64,000 bases of DNA, taken from assembly GCF_037975245.1 (NCBI RefSeq), contig NC_092572.1:20090489-20154488 (forward strand), read 5' to 3'. This stretch comes from Apostichopus japonicus. Lineage: Eukaryota; Echinodermata; Holothuroidea; Aspidochirotida; Stichopodidae. Made by a program: the position numbers and the translations under genes. Positions 1-12,561 of the stretch are shown in pieces; the stretch's first letter is position 1, and each line of letters begins with the position of its first letter. The notes under the pieces are model-generated. The model was not told the origin of the DNA, did not search any database, and saw nothing but the letters and a program-made list of their open reading frames with translations.

Positions 1-59
1 AACTTGTTATTAGCACAACGTTACCGTACGTTAAGACCTAATTGTTAAGCTAATTTATA

Positions 60-175
60 ACCAAAAATCTGCCTCAGAATGCAACATTTCATGTCTAAAC
101 CAGTAATGGGGAGGGGGGAGGGGGTCCGCTTCAGCGACTCCACTTCCCCACCACTCATTTTTCAATTTTTTTTTT
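60..175 (+). repeat. Dispersed repeat A, copy 1 (TGCCTCAGAATG family)
   Basis: A segment with the core GCCTCAGAATGCAACATT followed by a G-rich run and GTCCGCTTCAG. The same order of motifs recurs near 4200, 22250, 22490 and 61130. The match is partial and ends are not defined. It looks like an old interspersed repeat. No coding potential is seen. Confidence 0.5.
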
Positions 176-1115
176 CAACTGATTTGCCATTCTCAGTTAA
201 TTAGTCAATTAATGTCACGTGCAAATATTATTCTTCGTGGTATGCTGCTTGTGACAATTAGGGCAACATTTCAGGACTCTGATATTTGCACAACGATCTG
301 CTTTAAGTCACAACATAAAAATTAAAAGAGGCATGATTATGAAGTAATATCAAACTAGTTGTAACTATGTGTTACACCGTTGAAACTATAGGTGTCATGT
401 ATTTATTTAGGTTATTTTGATCTCTCGACGTAATTGCCAGATAGATTTATAACATTGATCGAATTTATAACAAAATATAAATATAAATTCACTTCGACTA
501 CAGGGTATCGCAAGTTGTTGTTCAAATTCGACACAAAACCGTACATTTGCATCAAGGTGAAATGCGTGTTTGATGTGCAGGAAATTTTGACTTAATAATC
601 AGTTTTCGACATATTTCAGTGTTTAGGTCAGTGTACGTGGATTAACAGCACAGTTATGGTTCATCTAAATAAATTTTAAAAATGATATTTGTATCATATC
701 ATAATTGTATTTTCATGTTTGTTAGACGCGAACGTATTGATTATTATTCGGATTACCTTGGAAACCTGTCATCTCGTTAGAGAGGATAGATATCTCTAAT
801 AAAAACATTGACTTATATACTTTTATGACATACCTGGACTTCGATTCTTCTCAGGTTTCCATTTCTCTTCAAGGTATCTCTGATTGAGTGAGCTAGTGAT
901 CGGCTTCCGCACTTAGGAACATTGTTATAGATGAGGATGTGTTTCTGAATAAAGAAACAGTATGAATATGCAGTTATTATTAATCTCATTACAACAAATT
1001 AAAGAACCTCATATCATTTATTTGTAGTTGTTAGTTTTCTTTACCACAAAAAGTTCTACACACACATATCATTAATTTTATATAAATATATCAAACCACA
1101 AGCTGCGATTCAATT

Positions 1116-1118
<3 letters not shown>
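176..1118. other. AT-rich intergenic stretch, nothing recognised
   Basis: No open frame, splice pattern or RNA gene that I can support is visible here. The stretch is AT-rich and leads into the (TA)n tract. Confidence 0.5.

Positions 1119-1186
<68 letters not shown>
1119..1186. repeat. (TA)n microsatellite
   Basis: About 68 bp of uninterrupted TA dinucleotides. It sits directly after TTCCA, like the (TA)n tracts near 5181 and 5585, so the three may share an origin. Confidence 0.95.
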
Positions 1187-1189
<3 letters not shown>

Positions 1190-1464
1190 GATGCTATTAT
1201 GTATTTCAAATTTATCCCAACTGGGTGAATCATGTAGATTATTTTCAATACTCTGTCCAAACGTCGGCTCATTATGTAGTACTCTATATCTGACAGAAAT
1301 GTATTCTTATAGCTGTAGTATTAGGACAAGACCAACTTCCGTCTCGATATTTATATGCAAATTGAAGGCTTTTAAAATCGTTAATATAATAGTTGTATAG
1401 GAAAAGGACTTTAATAATCTTAAAATAATCAGCGGGTATTTTTACGACTTTGCGACTTTTTGCG

Positions 1465-1565
1465 ACCACGAATGTTGGAGAAGCACTCAAAGGCTTATGG
1501 ATTACAACTTTCACGTCGGGTAGCTTCCAATCCAACATTTTTAACTCAAATTTGGAATCTTTATA
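1465..1565 (-). mobile_element. Fragment of tRNA-derived SINE family 2 (body only)
   Basis: About 100 bp closely resembles 37805-37905. Both contain GGCTTATG, ATTACAACTT, CACGTCGGGT and TCAAATTTGGAATCTT in the same order. The 37.7-38.1 kb copy has a tRNA-like head and an ATT-rich tail, so this copy is a head-less fragment in the same (minus) orientation. Confidence 0.65.
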
Positions 1566-1926
1566 CTTAATTGTATTAAACGTGTGTCTATATGAAATGA
1601 CGAGAATGCATAAAATTATATATAGATATATTACCTAGGACACTACTATATTTCTTTTTATGAAATGAGTCGGTACGGAACTTTCTTTCTTTTCCTTTTT
1701 GCTATGTAACTTTTATGTGCAGAAAATCACTATTGTGTTTACATGGTTACTTCTTAGTTACAAGCTAATGTAATGCAATGCAATGTAAAGTGCGTTACCT
1801 TCCCTCTTTTCACCTTCCCCAGGAGATTGGTGCTGTTATCATTTAGTTTCTTTTGTAAGGCTGCAAACCATAAAAAAAAAATCATACAGATGTTGTTCTA
1901 GAAAACAAGAAGGGTCTAACGTGTGG

Positions 1927-2901
1927 GATGGGTGGTATAGCATACAGATATAACGAGTGGGATGGGTGGTATAGCATACAGATATAACGAGTGGGATGGG
2001 TGGTATAGCATACAGATATAACGAGTGGGATGGGTGGTATAGCATACAGATATAACGAGTGGAATGGGTGGTATAGCATACAGATATAACGAGTGGGATG
2101 GGTGGTATAGCATACAGATATAACGAGTGGGATGGGTGGTATAGCATACAGATATAACGAGTGGGATGGGTGGTATAGCATACAGATATAACGAGTGGGA
2201 TGGGTGGTATAGCATACAGATATAACGAGTGGGATGGGTGGTATAGCATACAGATATAACGAGTGGGATGGGTGGTATAGCATACAGATATAACGAGTGG
2301 GATGGGTGGTATAGCATACAGATATAACGAGTGGAATGGGTGGTATAGCATACAGATACAACGAGTGGGATGGGTGGTATAGCATACAGATATAACGAGT
2401 GGAATGGGTGGTATAGCATACAGATATAACGAGTGGAATGGGTGGTATAGCATACAGATATAACGAGTGGAATGGGTGGTATAGCATACAGATATAACGA
2501 GTGGAATGGGTGGTATAGCATACAGATATAACGAGTGGGATGGGTGGTATAGCATACAGATATAACGAGTGGAATGGGTGGTATAGCATACAGATATAAC
2601 GAGTGGAATGGGTGGTATAGCATACAGATATAACGAGTGGAATGGGTGGTATAGCATACAGATATAACGAGTGGAATGGGTGGTATAGCATACAGATATA
2701 ACGAGTGGGATGGGTGGTATAGCATACAGATATAACGAGTGGAATGGGTGGTATAGCATACAGATATAACGAGTGGGATGGGTGGTATAGCATACAGATA
2801 TAACGAGTGGAATGGGTGGTATAGCATACAGATATAACGAGTGGGATGGTGGTATAGCATACAGATATAACGAGTGGGATGGTGGTATAGCATACAGATA
2901 T
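1927..2901. repeat. 34-bp minisatellite, about 28.7 tandem copies
   Basis: Head-to-tail units of 34 bp starting GATGGGTGGTATAGCATACA. Two unit types differ at one site (GTGGGATG or GTGGAATG). The first units are nearly all the G type, and the middle and right part mix both. The last two units lack one G (33 bp). Because 34 leaves remainder 1 on division by 3 and the unit has no stop on the minus strand, all three minus frames stay open, which creates long false ORFs. No protein is called. Confidence 0.97.
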
Positions 2902-3030
2902 TTCCAAAGGGGGACATTTTGTTTTTGTTTCTTCTTGGTCCTAGTTTTACACGACTTTCCTGTTACATATATGATGCCAGGGTGTCCTCCATACCTCTCT
3001 TGCAATACTATTGTGACATCAAAGTAACCT

Positions 3031-3540
3031 TTTGATATAATGTTATGCAAAAGTATATAGGCCGGTGTATTCCTTTCACATAGAACAGTTTAGCCCCAAA
3101 AGTTTCCACAGAAACAACTGTGTTCCTCTTTGTAGGGCGTTTGTACCCCCTCTCCTCATTTTTAGCTAAGAACCCTGGTATAGTTCGGGGATAAGCCCCC
3201 CCCCCCCCATCTCCCCACCTCGTACCTTACCAATAGAACATTCCAAAACAATCCTAGAGTACAGCCTAGATGAAAATATAACTTATACGTACAATACAAC
3301 CTGAAAAATTGAAAATTCTTCAACATTGGTTCAAAACTTGCATAAATCAGCACCATCATTTGCATTTAGGCACCCTCCATTTCCTCTAAAGGGAAGGAGA
3401 ACCCTCCCATTAGACCCCTCCTTCAAGACGATATACCATCTTAGCCCCACGCACCGCCCCCCCCCCGCCCCCTCCCCATGACAAAAATGGTGGTTGTGCC
3501 CCCTGACATAGCTCAACTATAGCCGAAATGTTTCTCCCTT
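3031..3540. repeat. Dispersed repeat B, copy 1, with poly-C runs
   Basis: Contains AACCCTCCCATTAGACC, which recurs near 14400 and in weaker form near 36830, followed by C-rich runs and GTGCCCCCTGACA. It looks like an old interspersed element with undefined ends. No gene is seen. Confidence 0.5.
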
Positions 3541-3557
3541 TCATTTTGGTCTCTTAC

Positions 3558-3780
3558 AGAAATGACGATCGCCTGAGTTCTTCACAGATATGTTCTTTAT
3601 GTTCGATTTGGCTTTCCATGTTGCTCCGTTCCCAACTTCCAGGAATGTTTGGCTTAGCTTCGATTGTTCTTGCCGGTCGTATTTCCAAGAAGTGTTGACT
3701 ACTACGACATAGAATAATATCAAAGAAATACAAGCTAAAACTACAGCTACACGCCACGATATTCTGTTAAGTGACGTCAT
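3558..3780 (-). CDS. First coding exon of a type II membrane protein, probably a sulfotransferase paralogue (partial)
   Basis: The minus-strand ATG at 3780 opens a 74-codon frame that ends at a GTAAGA donor (GT at 3557-3556) in phase 1. It encodes a short basic cytoplasmic end (MTSLNRISWR), then one hydrophobic segment of about 18 residues, then a polar stem. That is the usual start of a Golgi type II enzyme. The plus-strand sulfotransferase gene at 6266 has the same first-exon design and also ends in phase 1; the two genes are head to head 2.5 kb apart. I infer a paralogue. No catalytic exon is visible between 3540 and 1, so later exons must lie outside the window or be lost. It could instead be any other type II membrane protein. 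Confidence 0.5.
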
Positions 3781-4189
3781 CTGACCGCTACATCATTCTG
3801 GTTCCAATTAGCCTTCTCAAAGTAGACACGTGATGAAATGCTGAAGAAGCGAAGAAGTATTAAAGAAACATGTAATTAGCGTTCCATGTATAGCGACGAC
3901 CGGTTACAATCCAATAGCAACTATATAATGATCATTTACGGAGTTTTTTTTTTATTCTTTGTTGAGGGGGTTATTTTGTCAATTTATTTATATTTAAAAC
4001 GTTTGGAAAAGTTTCGAACGTTGCAGGCCATGAAATTAATGCATAAACCAATAGACCCCCCCCCCCCACACACACACACACCCAGAATTACCAGGCGCGT
4101 TTGCGGGGTGTACACCCACGCCCAGTTCTTCTCTTCACCTCAAACAAAACTTCAAAAATAGTTATTACCAAAATCTTGCGTTTACACCT

Positions 4190-4275
4190 AATCATGGCCT
4201 AACTCATTATCAAAATATGCCTCAGAATCCACCAGTTAACGTCTAAACGTCTACGTTTTGTTTGCAGATGGAGCA
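4190..4275 (+). repeat. Dispersed repeat A, copy 2
   Basis: Contains ATATGCCTCAGAATCCACCA then GTCTAAACG, matching copy 1 at 60-175 in order and orientation. Confidence 0.5.
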
Positions 4276-5178
4276 CCGTCCCCGTACCTGGGTACCAGAT
4301 TCAACGTCTTCAGGGACGCATCCCTAAGAACTCCGACAAACGCTGGACACCCCACCCCCTTCTCCCGCCCCACTTCCGTTTATCACTCTTGAGGTGTGTG
4401 CGGTTTTCATTGGAATATATGAGAACAGTGTAATTGGCGATGAAGCAATCCGTTAGAAATATAATAATTATAGCCATACTTGGTCGAGTCGAGTTGCGAT
4501 GATGTTTATTCTAGCAGCAAATAGCTGCATATTGCAATCTCTCTAATACATTTAATTACTGAGTACCCATTTTACGAAATGTTACATTTTAGTAGCTTAA
4601 CTAACGACCAGATAATCTTCTATCCGAAACGTCTTAATATGTAAAGAAACATTACCTGGCGAATAGTTTGGCAATTATATCTCTCCAGTAACCGATAGTT
4701 GTGTTAAAATCTGTCGATCATGGTGTATCTCTTTAATCTGCCAAGCCTTTATATACCAACAAGCTTTATCATGATAAAGCCAACTAGTGCACTATTCTGC
4801 ACAGCCTTAACATATTTCTTATTGACACACCCTGTATACCCTAACCTTTTCAAATTTATTTTCCCAATACAATAGGTTTTGATTCTGCGTCGATGGAGAA
4901 CAATGACTTAACACTTAGTCAGTAGTTCTGCACACTACGCATGGACCAAGGTCAATTCGGCACAAAGAAGAAGTTTTTTTCTATTTTCCATGACTATTGT
5001 TTACAAGAAGAGGGGGTGTTTGATTCCTCGTTTCTTTGTCTTTTAAATGTTGATGTACAAAACAGGAATTTCATCTATTAAACGAAATTTTGAATTTTCA
5101 GTGAACTCCTGTATGGTATACATGCCGTTTTCAAGAAATGATACTTTGTTAGACCAAGATATATACCAGATATATACC

Positions 5179-5180
<2 letters not shown>

Positions 5181-5264
<84 letters not shown>
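5181..5264. repeat. (TA)n microsatellite beside a half-palindrome
   Basis: About 84 bp of TA repeat followed directly by GGAACTATCTTTAATCCAAG (from 5265). The same flank forms the arm of the palindrome at 5555-5642, so this looks like one arm of a related element whose TA centre has expanded. Confidence 0.95.
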
Positions 5265-5266
<2 letters not shown>

Positions 5267-5554
5267 AACTATCTTTAATCCAAGATCAAAATGATAGACT
5301 GAAAGAAAGAGGAAGAAACTAATAATAAAATACAGACATTTTTCTATTAAATTGCACATATGACCTTTCAAGACCTGCTTTATTAGCTCCAATTATAGCA
5401 CGCTATAGCTAGGAAAGTCGTTTTGTGATTACGTAATCGACCTACCACGGTCGTAAATCAACCTCAGGCCTTAGAATTAGCCTGCATCGCTTCTTAACAC
5501 CATTCTTGTGCAAACACTGTGTGGAAAAATTTTCATGTACACATTGTACTTAAT

Positions 5555-5581
5555 CATACATCTTGGATTAAAGATAGTTCC

Positions 5582-5615
<34 letters not shown>

Positions 5616-5642
5616 GGAACTATCTTTAATCCAAGATGTATG
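5555..5642. repeat. 88-bp perfect palindrome with (TA)14 centre
   Basis: The left arm starts CATACATCTTGG and ends TTCCATG. The right arm is its exact reverse complement, and the centre is 28 bp of TA. By my reading the symmetry is perfect. It could extrude as a cruciform. It resembles a fold-back element, with a single-arm relative at 5265-5284. Confidence 0.9.
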
Positions 5643-6265
5643 CACTATAAACTGTTTAACAGTTTTTCCGTTATTCCTATATATATATATATATATATAT
5701 AACTTATATAATATCAATGAACTGGTATGTGGTCATGTTCTGATGAATCCACCGTTCGAAAAGATAGACGAGAGTGCGGCCAACGGCGAGCATGTGGTGA
5801 TGCCAATGCAACACATATTTGATATACCGTGTGTTTATCAATGTATTGAAAGCAAAGAACTTCTTCATAGCATTATTTTCCAGAGCCCCTCTACACACCT
5901 GTTTCGCGAGCGTCCAGATTGATGCCGGGCATATGGCTTAGTATACCTTGACCCCCCCCCCCCCCTCTCCCCCTCATTCGCATCTTCTCGACACATCTGG
6001 GTATAATTGAATACTTTCATCACCATATAACAAGTTAAATGGCTCTTCTAACTTCGTCTGAATAAGTTTGAAATGTTGTGACATCATTATCCTCTTGAAT
6101 ACAATGCACGAAATCGGTGTATTTAAAGCATGCATAAATTAGGCTGACAAAGAGTAAATTCTTCCCATGTACATAGCACGCTGTAACATTGTAAGGCGTA
6201 CCGTATCAGTAACGTACATACGGCAATGAGAGTTCTGCCGTACATATTGACAAACTACTACATGC

Positions 6266-9200
6266 ATGGCCTCTACAAAAGCATTAGAAACTATCGCACA
6301 GTTTCTTCTCTTCCTCTCGATTTTGTCATTTTTCATTTCTTACAACGATTTGGAACAAGCGAAATTTGATAGAATATCGTGGAAATATGCTGACTTCAAA
6401 AGGGTCTCGAAACGTCGATCAGTTTCTCTTCGATCAGGTATTCACAATTTTATAAATCTAAGTTAAATTTTCATTTTAAATTGATGGTTGGCCGTGGGAT
6501 CGTGTAGAAGCCTACACATATGTAAGGGGTCTGTAGATATATAACCAGAGATAATTAGTATTTTAGACGCCAAGTGGTCCATTCTGCAGCGTTTTTATGT
6601 GTAGGTCTATAGGTCTATGTCTACACTGACGCAAGGTTTTGCTAATCACTAACTTTAAACCATTTTGAGTAGCTTGGAGAGTAGGTGTACACCCGGTCAC
6701 CCCTAAATACTCCAGGATCAGTAAACCTGATTCATATTTCTCTCCATCTCCCGACGCACTGCATCTGGTCATACTACTTTTGTAAAACACCATAAACCAT
6801 AGAGTATCAGCAATATATGCATTTCTAGCAGGAGGCCTATATATAGTTATATACTCAAATTATGTCTTTTATTTATTTCTTGGTCTTTGTCTTCCTTTTT
6901 TCTTATGTTTTTTTTTTCCGCACAGGAGATGAATCGAGGGATAAGAACAAGACGCGGATGTACGGGATACCGAAGACTGGAATGGTAATAATCCCCACCC
7001 CACCCCACCCCCACCCCAACCCTCATCCACCTCCCTCTCCCCCACTTATATCCTCTCTATTGCTATCGGTGGAAAGTAACATTTTCCTCATCAAGTCCAA
7101 ATCTTCTTCCGATCAGCTGAAGTGATAGCGATAACCATTTGTACACAAATATGTACATGTTAGCAGCACAGACTTCAAAGGTCAGTCCCATGATTCCTAT
7201 ACTTTGAATGCTCACGGGATGAAAGAGGGCGTTATTTATCATTTATTATACAGAGTTGTAGACCCCTCTAGTAGATAAGCTGCAAACGTAATCGAGATTT
7301 CTTCAATATGGCTAGGCTTGTAAATGTTTAAGTGGGTAACGGGTTTTTCTTTTCTACTAAAGGTCTTTGGGAAGTTATAAACGAGATAATCATATTTAAA
7401 CAAATGCGGCTATATTTTGTACGCGATCTTCTATATCAACGACATATGATGTTTTCTGATTTACTGAATGTGTTTTAGTTATAACTCTTAAGATATAGTT
7501 TCTTACATCTTGACGAAGCGAAGGGAAACACGTCGTCACTTTCAATACAAGTTAAGCGGGTGGGTCTGAGGAGTGCGGTCTGGGGAACATAAGAGGCGTG
7601 ATTCAGTCCCCCCTCCCACCCCACCCCCGCCCCTCTCTCAATTTTGTTGCAAAGTTGAAGAACTTTCACTTGTTGTGAAGCGTTGTTACTTTTAATCGTA
7701 ACCTCGGGAGCATTGTTGTTTTCTGTGAAATTGAAATGTCAATATTCGGAATGACTTATATTGGGGAAATTCCATTAACGTAAAGCTATAAAATTGAGGA
7801 ATTTAAAAAACGTTCGTAAATAGCAGAGCAACCAAGATAATCATTAAAACAATTTGGTCTAAATTTCAGTTTTTGTCGCCATTTTACCCAACTGTTCATT
7901 TTTGGGTCGAGGGAGGGGGAGTGGGGGTAAGTAGGGGTAGGGTGGGGTGCGGTGGGAGGTGGGGTATCGAACAGGGTATGCGCAACACTTAATGAACATG
8001 TTTTTGGAAGTCAATAACTTTTGACTGGAAATGAAGTTAATTTTCTGGCTGTCGACTATTCTCGGGATGCTTGACAATATTTTGGGGATCCCATCCCAAC
8101 CCCACTCCATTGGGGTCTACCCTCCGTCTCATCTATTACTTGATCCCCCTCTACCCCCCCCCCCACCCCCAACACACACACATATACCCTTACCTTAAAA
8201 AATTCAAGTATGATGTTATCCTTCTCTCAAATTGAATGTTACTTTGTCTTTATATAGAAATATGTTGTCATCTATAATGCCGTTTCTAAGTGCGGGAGTA
8301 GGTCACTACTATCTAGCCTCTATAGCTTGTACACGCCGCGTGAGGTGCATGTGGATGTGACACGTGTCTTATCGGTAAGTGTAATTGGGAAGTACATATA
8401 TTCAACTATAGGCCTACATAAATAAGAATGTATTCAACTATAGTATTCATGTAATAATTCATTGAATATTACTCGGATGTTGAAAATAATCAAGATGTAA
8501 CTCTTATCGTGCAAAACGCGAAATGCTCGAATATTTGTAGTACAACAGCTTTCATGGCCTATATTGAAGGAACCCTCCATGCTTCAAGAAAAATATGCGT
8601 GATGCTTTGTTTTTCATATCCTTCGTACTGTTTTGAAGTATTGGGAGCTGAAATTATCCCCATTTTATATCACAAGTGAAAGTTGGCACCGACATGTGTT
8701 ATGCTGTTAAATGCAACAATTGTTATGTTTTATTTTGTTTTTGCCTTTTTGTTTTGACCAAGTTTGATTTTGGGTGATCCAACTTGACAATACTGGAATG
8801 GGAAGTCAAGAGTTAATGAAGTGGGTGCACTCATCTTGTGAAGAGAAACAATATGCATTTATATATATATATATATATCAATCACATTCTTGTTTGCTTC
8901 AAGTTCGCCTTCGGTACAAACATATACAATTAGTTCAAATGTTGTTATCTACCTAACGCATGTATGCAAATTGTACCAGCATGCTGAGCATTGGTTCTCT
9001 TTCATCAGACACAAATAAATTCACTCATGAGCTATCCCATAATAGTTTTAGAAAATCATAATTATCTTCGTAGTATAGAACAGATCAGATATTTGGATGC
9101 GAGGTTCACTTCTTTGACCTCCCTGAAGGGAATTTCCTTTCAACCCCGCTTTGTGTTACTTCGCCTATATTTATAGTCTTTTTTAGTTTTTTAAATATTT

Positions 9201-12200
9201 TTTGTTTCTTTCTTAATCAACTTAACTATAGATCCCTACACCATACAATGCATCATTTTTGCTCAGACGTGTTCAATCAATGAAGACCCCTGGATTTGTG
9301 TCCGGTCATTTACCATTCAACATATACGCCAGGTTCGTAAAGTATACTGCCTTGATATTGAATGTTATTCCTGTCATTGGATATTTTACGGAGCAATATT
9401 TCGTCTTCAAAATTTACCTCATTTATCACAAGCATTCATATTAGATGGACTAATATAGTGATATGAAAGCGGATATATAATGCTAAAATGTTCACAAAGT
9501 TGCAAATTATTACCTGAAAATACACGTGTCAATATTTTTGAAAGGTTTGAAGTAAATCCATCTACTTCATGGTATTCATAATCGTATGACAGGGGCCCTA
9601 CTGGCTTACTGGCTCGAAACCGGTGCACCACTCGAAGTCGACTCGCCGGCAGGCTGAGAGGTTAAAAGTGCTGATTTATCCTTGGTACCAAAAGGAGCTG
9701 GTTTCGTACGAGTCGCCAAATAACCCCAGAAATACCAAGGTTATACTAAATATGTGAGCTATGCATGTCTTCTCGAATGTTCATGCCATTGAAATTCTAC
9801 TGTACTTCATGTTGCTTCATTAGATAGTCCGTTTAAAAACACCACCGTTGTATTGACCTCTCTGTACATAGTCACAGTACATTCTACAGAAATGCGGCCA
9901 GATGGTAAAAAATTACGCATGCGCCGTCTATGCGTGAAGTAGTTTCAATTAATCACAACGTGGCTTTGTTTCTAAAATGATAATATTTTTTTAATTTTTC
10001 AACGGTTAGTTTTAGTAGTGTATAATATGCATTTCGGTAAACTAACCTACAAAGGAATATACTTTTTAGGACAAAATTATATTTTATGAATGTTTCTTTT
10101 CTCCTATTTTTAGAGATGACGTTGTTCACATAAGCATGATTCGAAATCCCTTGGAACGCCTGATTTCTCTCTACTACTTCAACCTGTACGGAGATGCAGG
10201 AGGATTACGTAATAAAGAATTTGATAAGAGATGGCAAGGCAAGGTAAATATTATAAGATAACAGTAATAAGAGGAATGCAACAGGTTTCAAAGATTAGCT
10301 TTTTGCTAACGACCCCGGAGACGAAAGCGTCACTGTGACCTCCTTTTGAACTCGTTTATTGTTGTTGAGTATATTATGAACATGACAGTACATAATTACA
10401 GTTTAACGTAGATTTTCCCCTAACTGGCCGGGCTCGGACTTAAAGATTATAACATCAAAGTTAATTTTCGCTTAATTAATGTCATCCTTAAATGTTTATA
10501 TTCAAAATAAACGCGGTCTACAACACCCTATACGTTATGCTTATTTTTTTCAATTTCGTATAGAAATTTGATTCTCTGGAAGAACTTTCTAACAAAGATG
10601 GATATCCTCAGAGACAGAATTTGCTTTGGTTCTTTACCGGTGACGAAAGAGTTCGGTAATTATTTAATGTTTCGTTAGCAACTTTAATTATATCGCTGTT
10701 AAAAAAAATGATGATTGTCACTTCAAAATTAATTTGCGAATTGAGTCCCTACGCTATCTTTATTCAGTTGATATTGTTCTACATTTGCTAACACAGTGTG
10801 TTACAGATAACGTTTTCATATACCATTTAGATCATTCGCAAGCAGCACTCATATCGAAAAAAAACACCATTCATTTTTCATGTTGGGACAATATCTGCTG
10901 TACTGGACTTCCATGTCCCGCTTCAGACCACTCGTACTGACAGTACGAACAGTATGAATAACCAGTGTCAGTCTATCAGATAAATGGTTCGTACCTGTAG
11001 TATACTGTCAGTACGAGTGCTTTGTAGTATCATATCGGAGGACAGTATATAGTGGTATTTAGCATTTAGGAAAATCGTCCCATCGTAAAAAGCATCATGT
11101 GTGACACAACATAGGACAGGCATAATTGTGTTTTAGTGGTGTGTTTGTATAGTAAAGACATTCAACCTTCTTAGCTCTTGTCACTTATAGCAAGAGTAAA
11201 ATAGAATTTGAAAGGAGGACATTATATCTGGAGGAAAGGTAAAAAATTCTTTACTGCTTGCAAACCTGTAACAAATTTGTCAATGGCAATTTTCTATTGT
11301 TTATAACATGTAATGGACAAAGACTAAATTATGTGAAAGTGAATAAATCGTTCAGACTACTTTTATCACTCAAAATCTATCATTTCTTTAACTATGAAAC
11401 CAATATAAGCACAAAATAAGATTAGAAAAGACAATAAACGTAATGGTATCTAGACAAAATGGTTTCATCATAAGGGCTACTCTGGGGGCTTGGATCTAAG
11501 AATTCTAGCTCAAACCTTTTCAACTAAGTTCTGCTCTTCAATAGGTCTATAACAGTACAAGTACACGCATGGAATTTCCGCTTAATTTCTGTAATTTTCT
11601 CTTACTTTCAGAGATGATCCCGAAAGAGCTGTTGCTCTTGCTAAAAGTAACATCCTCAATCACTTTATATTCATAGGAATTTTGGAAGAATATAATGCAA
11701 GTGTCGCGATATTTGAGAAACTTCTCCCACAAGTGATGAACGGTTTGCCGTCCGCGTACAACAAAACAATGACAGGTAATTAATGTAGTAGGATGTTCTC
11801 GTATGCATATAAAACGACATTGAATATTCATCAAAATCATGTGAAATTATGCATTTCTTGCCTCGTTATTAACATTCATAGGAAATGTTCTTGTTTCTCG
11901 GAGATATTTGAAGAAAACGCATTCTTTTGATGATGGAATTGCTATTTCCTTGGGGTAAACCCTTCAACGTATGGCCTTTTTATAATAAGGTACATTTGGA
12001 ATCATATCGTGTAGCAAAAAAAAACTTTAAAAACTTGCATACCAGACACTGGACTGGCGTAATAATGGCACCGTACTCATTTAAATATTGAATATTCAGA
12101 TGGAATACATTGAGATAGGAACAAAAAAACTTTTGCGATATTTAAAAATAAAGATAAAAATGATACTTTATTCAAAAGTTTGGACCCGACTCTCTGGAAG

Positions 12201-12561
12201 TTCGACGGAAACATTTTTCATTTACGGTAACCAATCATATATTTATAAATAAAGCCTACTTGAAGTGGCGCTGTTGCTGTATTATTGTTCTAGTCATCAC
12301 ATCCGTAAAACTTTTCCACTGGCCATGAAGTGCGCAGTATTTTACATTCATTCGTATAGAAAGCTTCATCCAAACTCTTTTTCTTTTCTCTCATTTTCAG
12401 AGCGACGAGATATGTATAGAACTGTAAACAGAACGACGCCCTCTACCAAAACCATAGAGATGTTGATGGAGAATGACAAATTCCTGAATTACGAGTTTGA
12501 GATCTACTACTTTGTCAAACAACTATTTATGGAATTGAAGAAGACTTTTCAAATTTCTTAA
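6266..12561 (+). CDS. Heparan/uronyl 2-O-sulfotransferase-like enzyme, eight exons, 334 aa
   Basis: Exons: 6266-6437, 6926-6984, 8258-8374, 9232-9341, 10114-10243, 10564-10655, 11612-11775, 12401-12561. All introns are GT-AG and phases join without a break. The protein starts with one membrane anchor (about residues 10-26), so it is a type II Golgi protein. Residues 83-93 (YNAVSKCGSRS) form the 5'-phosphosulfate loop and resemble uronyl 2-sulfotransferase more than HS2ST. SGH140-142 matches the HGH motif of HS2ST that holds the catalytic His; only the second His is kept. IRNPLERLIS (162-171) is the 3'-phosphate-binding motif. The C-terminal region matches the family in length and pattern. Family knowledge: PAPS-dependent 2-O-sulfation of uronic acid in glycosaminoglycans. 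The length is close to the about 356 aa of HS2ST. The exact substrate (heparan or dermatan/chondroitin) cannot be told from sequence. The 3' UTR and poly(A) site are not certain. Confidence 0.85.
10929..11019. repeat. Small fold-back element, copy 1 (in sulfotransferase intron 6)
   Basis: Terminal inverted repeats: the left end CACTCGTACTGACAGTA is the exact reverse complement of the right end TACTGTCAGTACGAGTG. Total length is 91 bp. A related copy lies at 36250-36330. I found no convincing target-site duplication. Confidence 0.75.

Larger units (their letters stand above)
3781..6265. other. Intergenic region between divergent genes
   Basis: Holds repeat A copy 2 (about 4190-4270), a C-run with (CA)n near 4058-4081, two (TA)n tracts and an 88-bp palindrome. 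No coding exon is supported. Promoters of both divergent genes should lie here, but I see no clear TATA box or initiator. Confidence 0.5.

Noticed and set aside
1927-2901. CRISPR-like array
   Set aside because: Units are contiguous with no unique spacers; it is a minisatellite in animal DNA.
1839-3050. 403-, 341- and 333-residue minus-strand frames
   Set aside because: They are translations of the 34-bp minisatellite in three frames; no start context, no domain, and all frames are equally open.
9259-9341. Sulfotransferase exon 4 starting at the acceptor 9265-9266
   Set aside because: That start breaks phase with exon 3; the acceptor at 9230-9231 keeps phase 0 and adds the expected linker residues.
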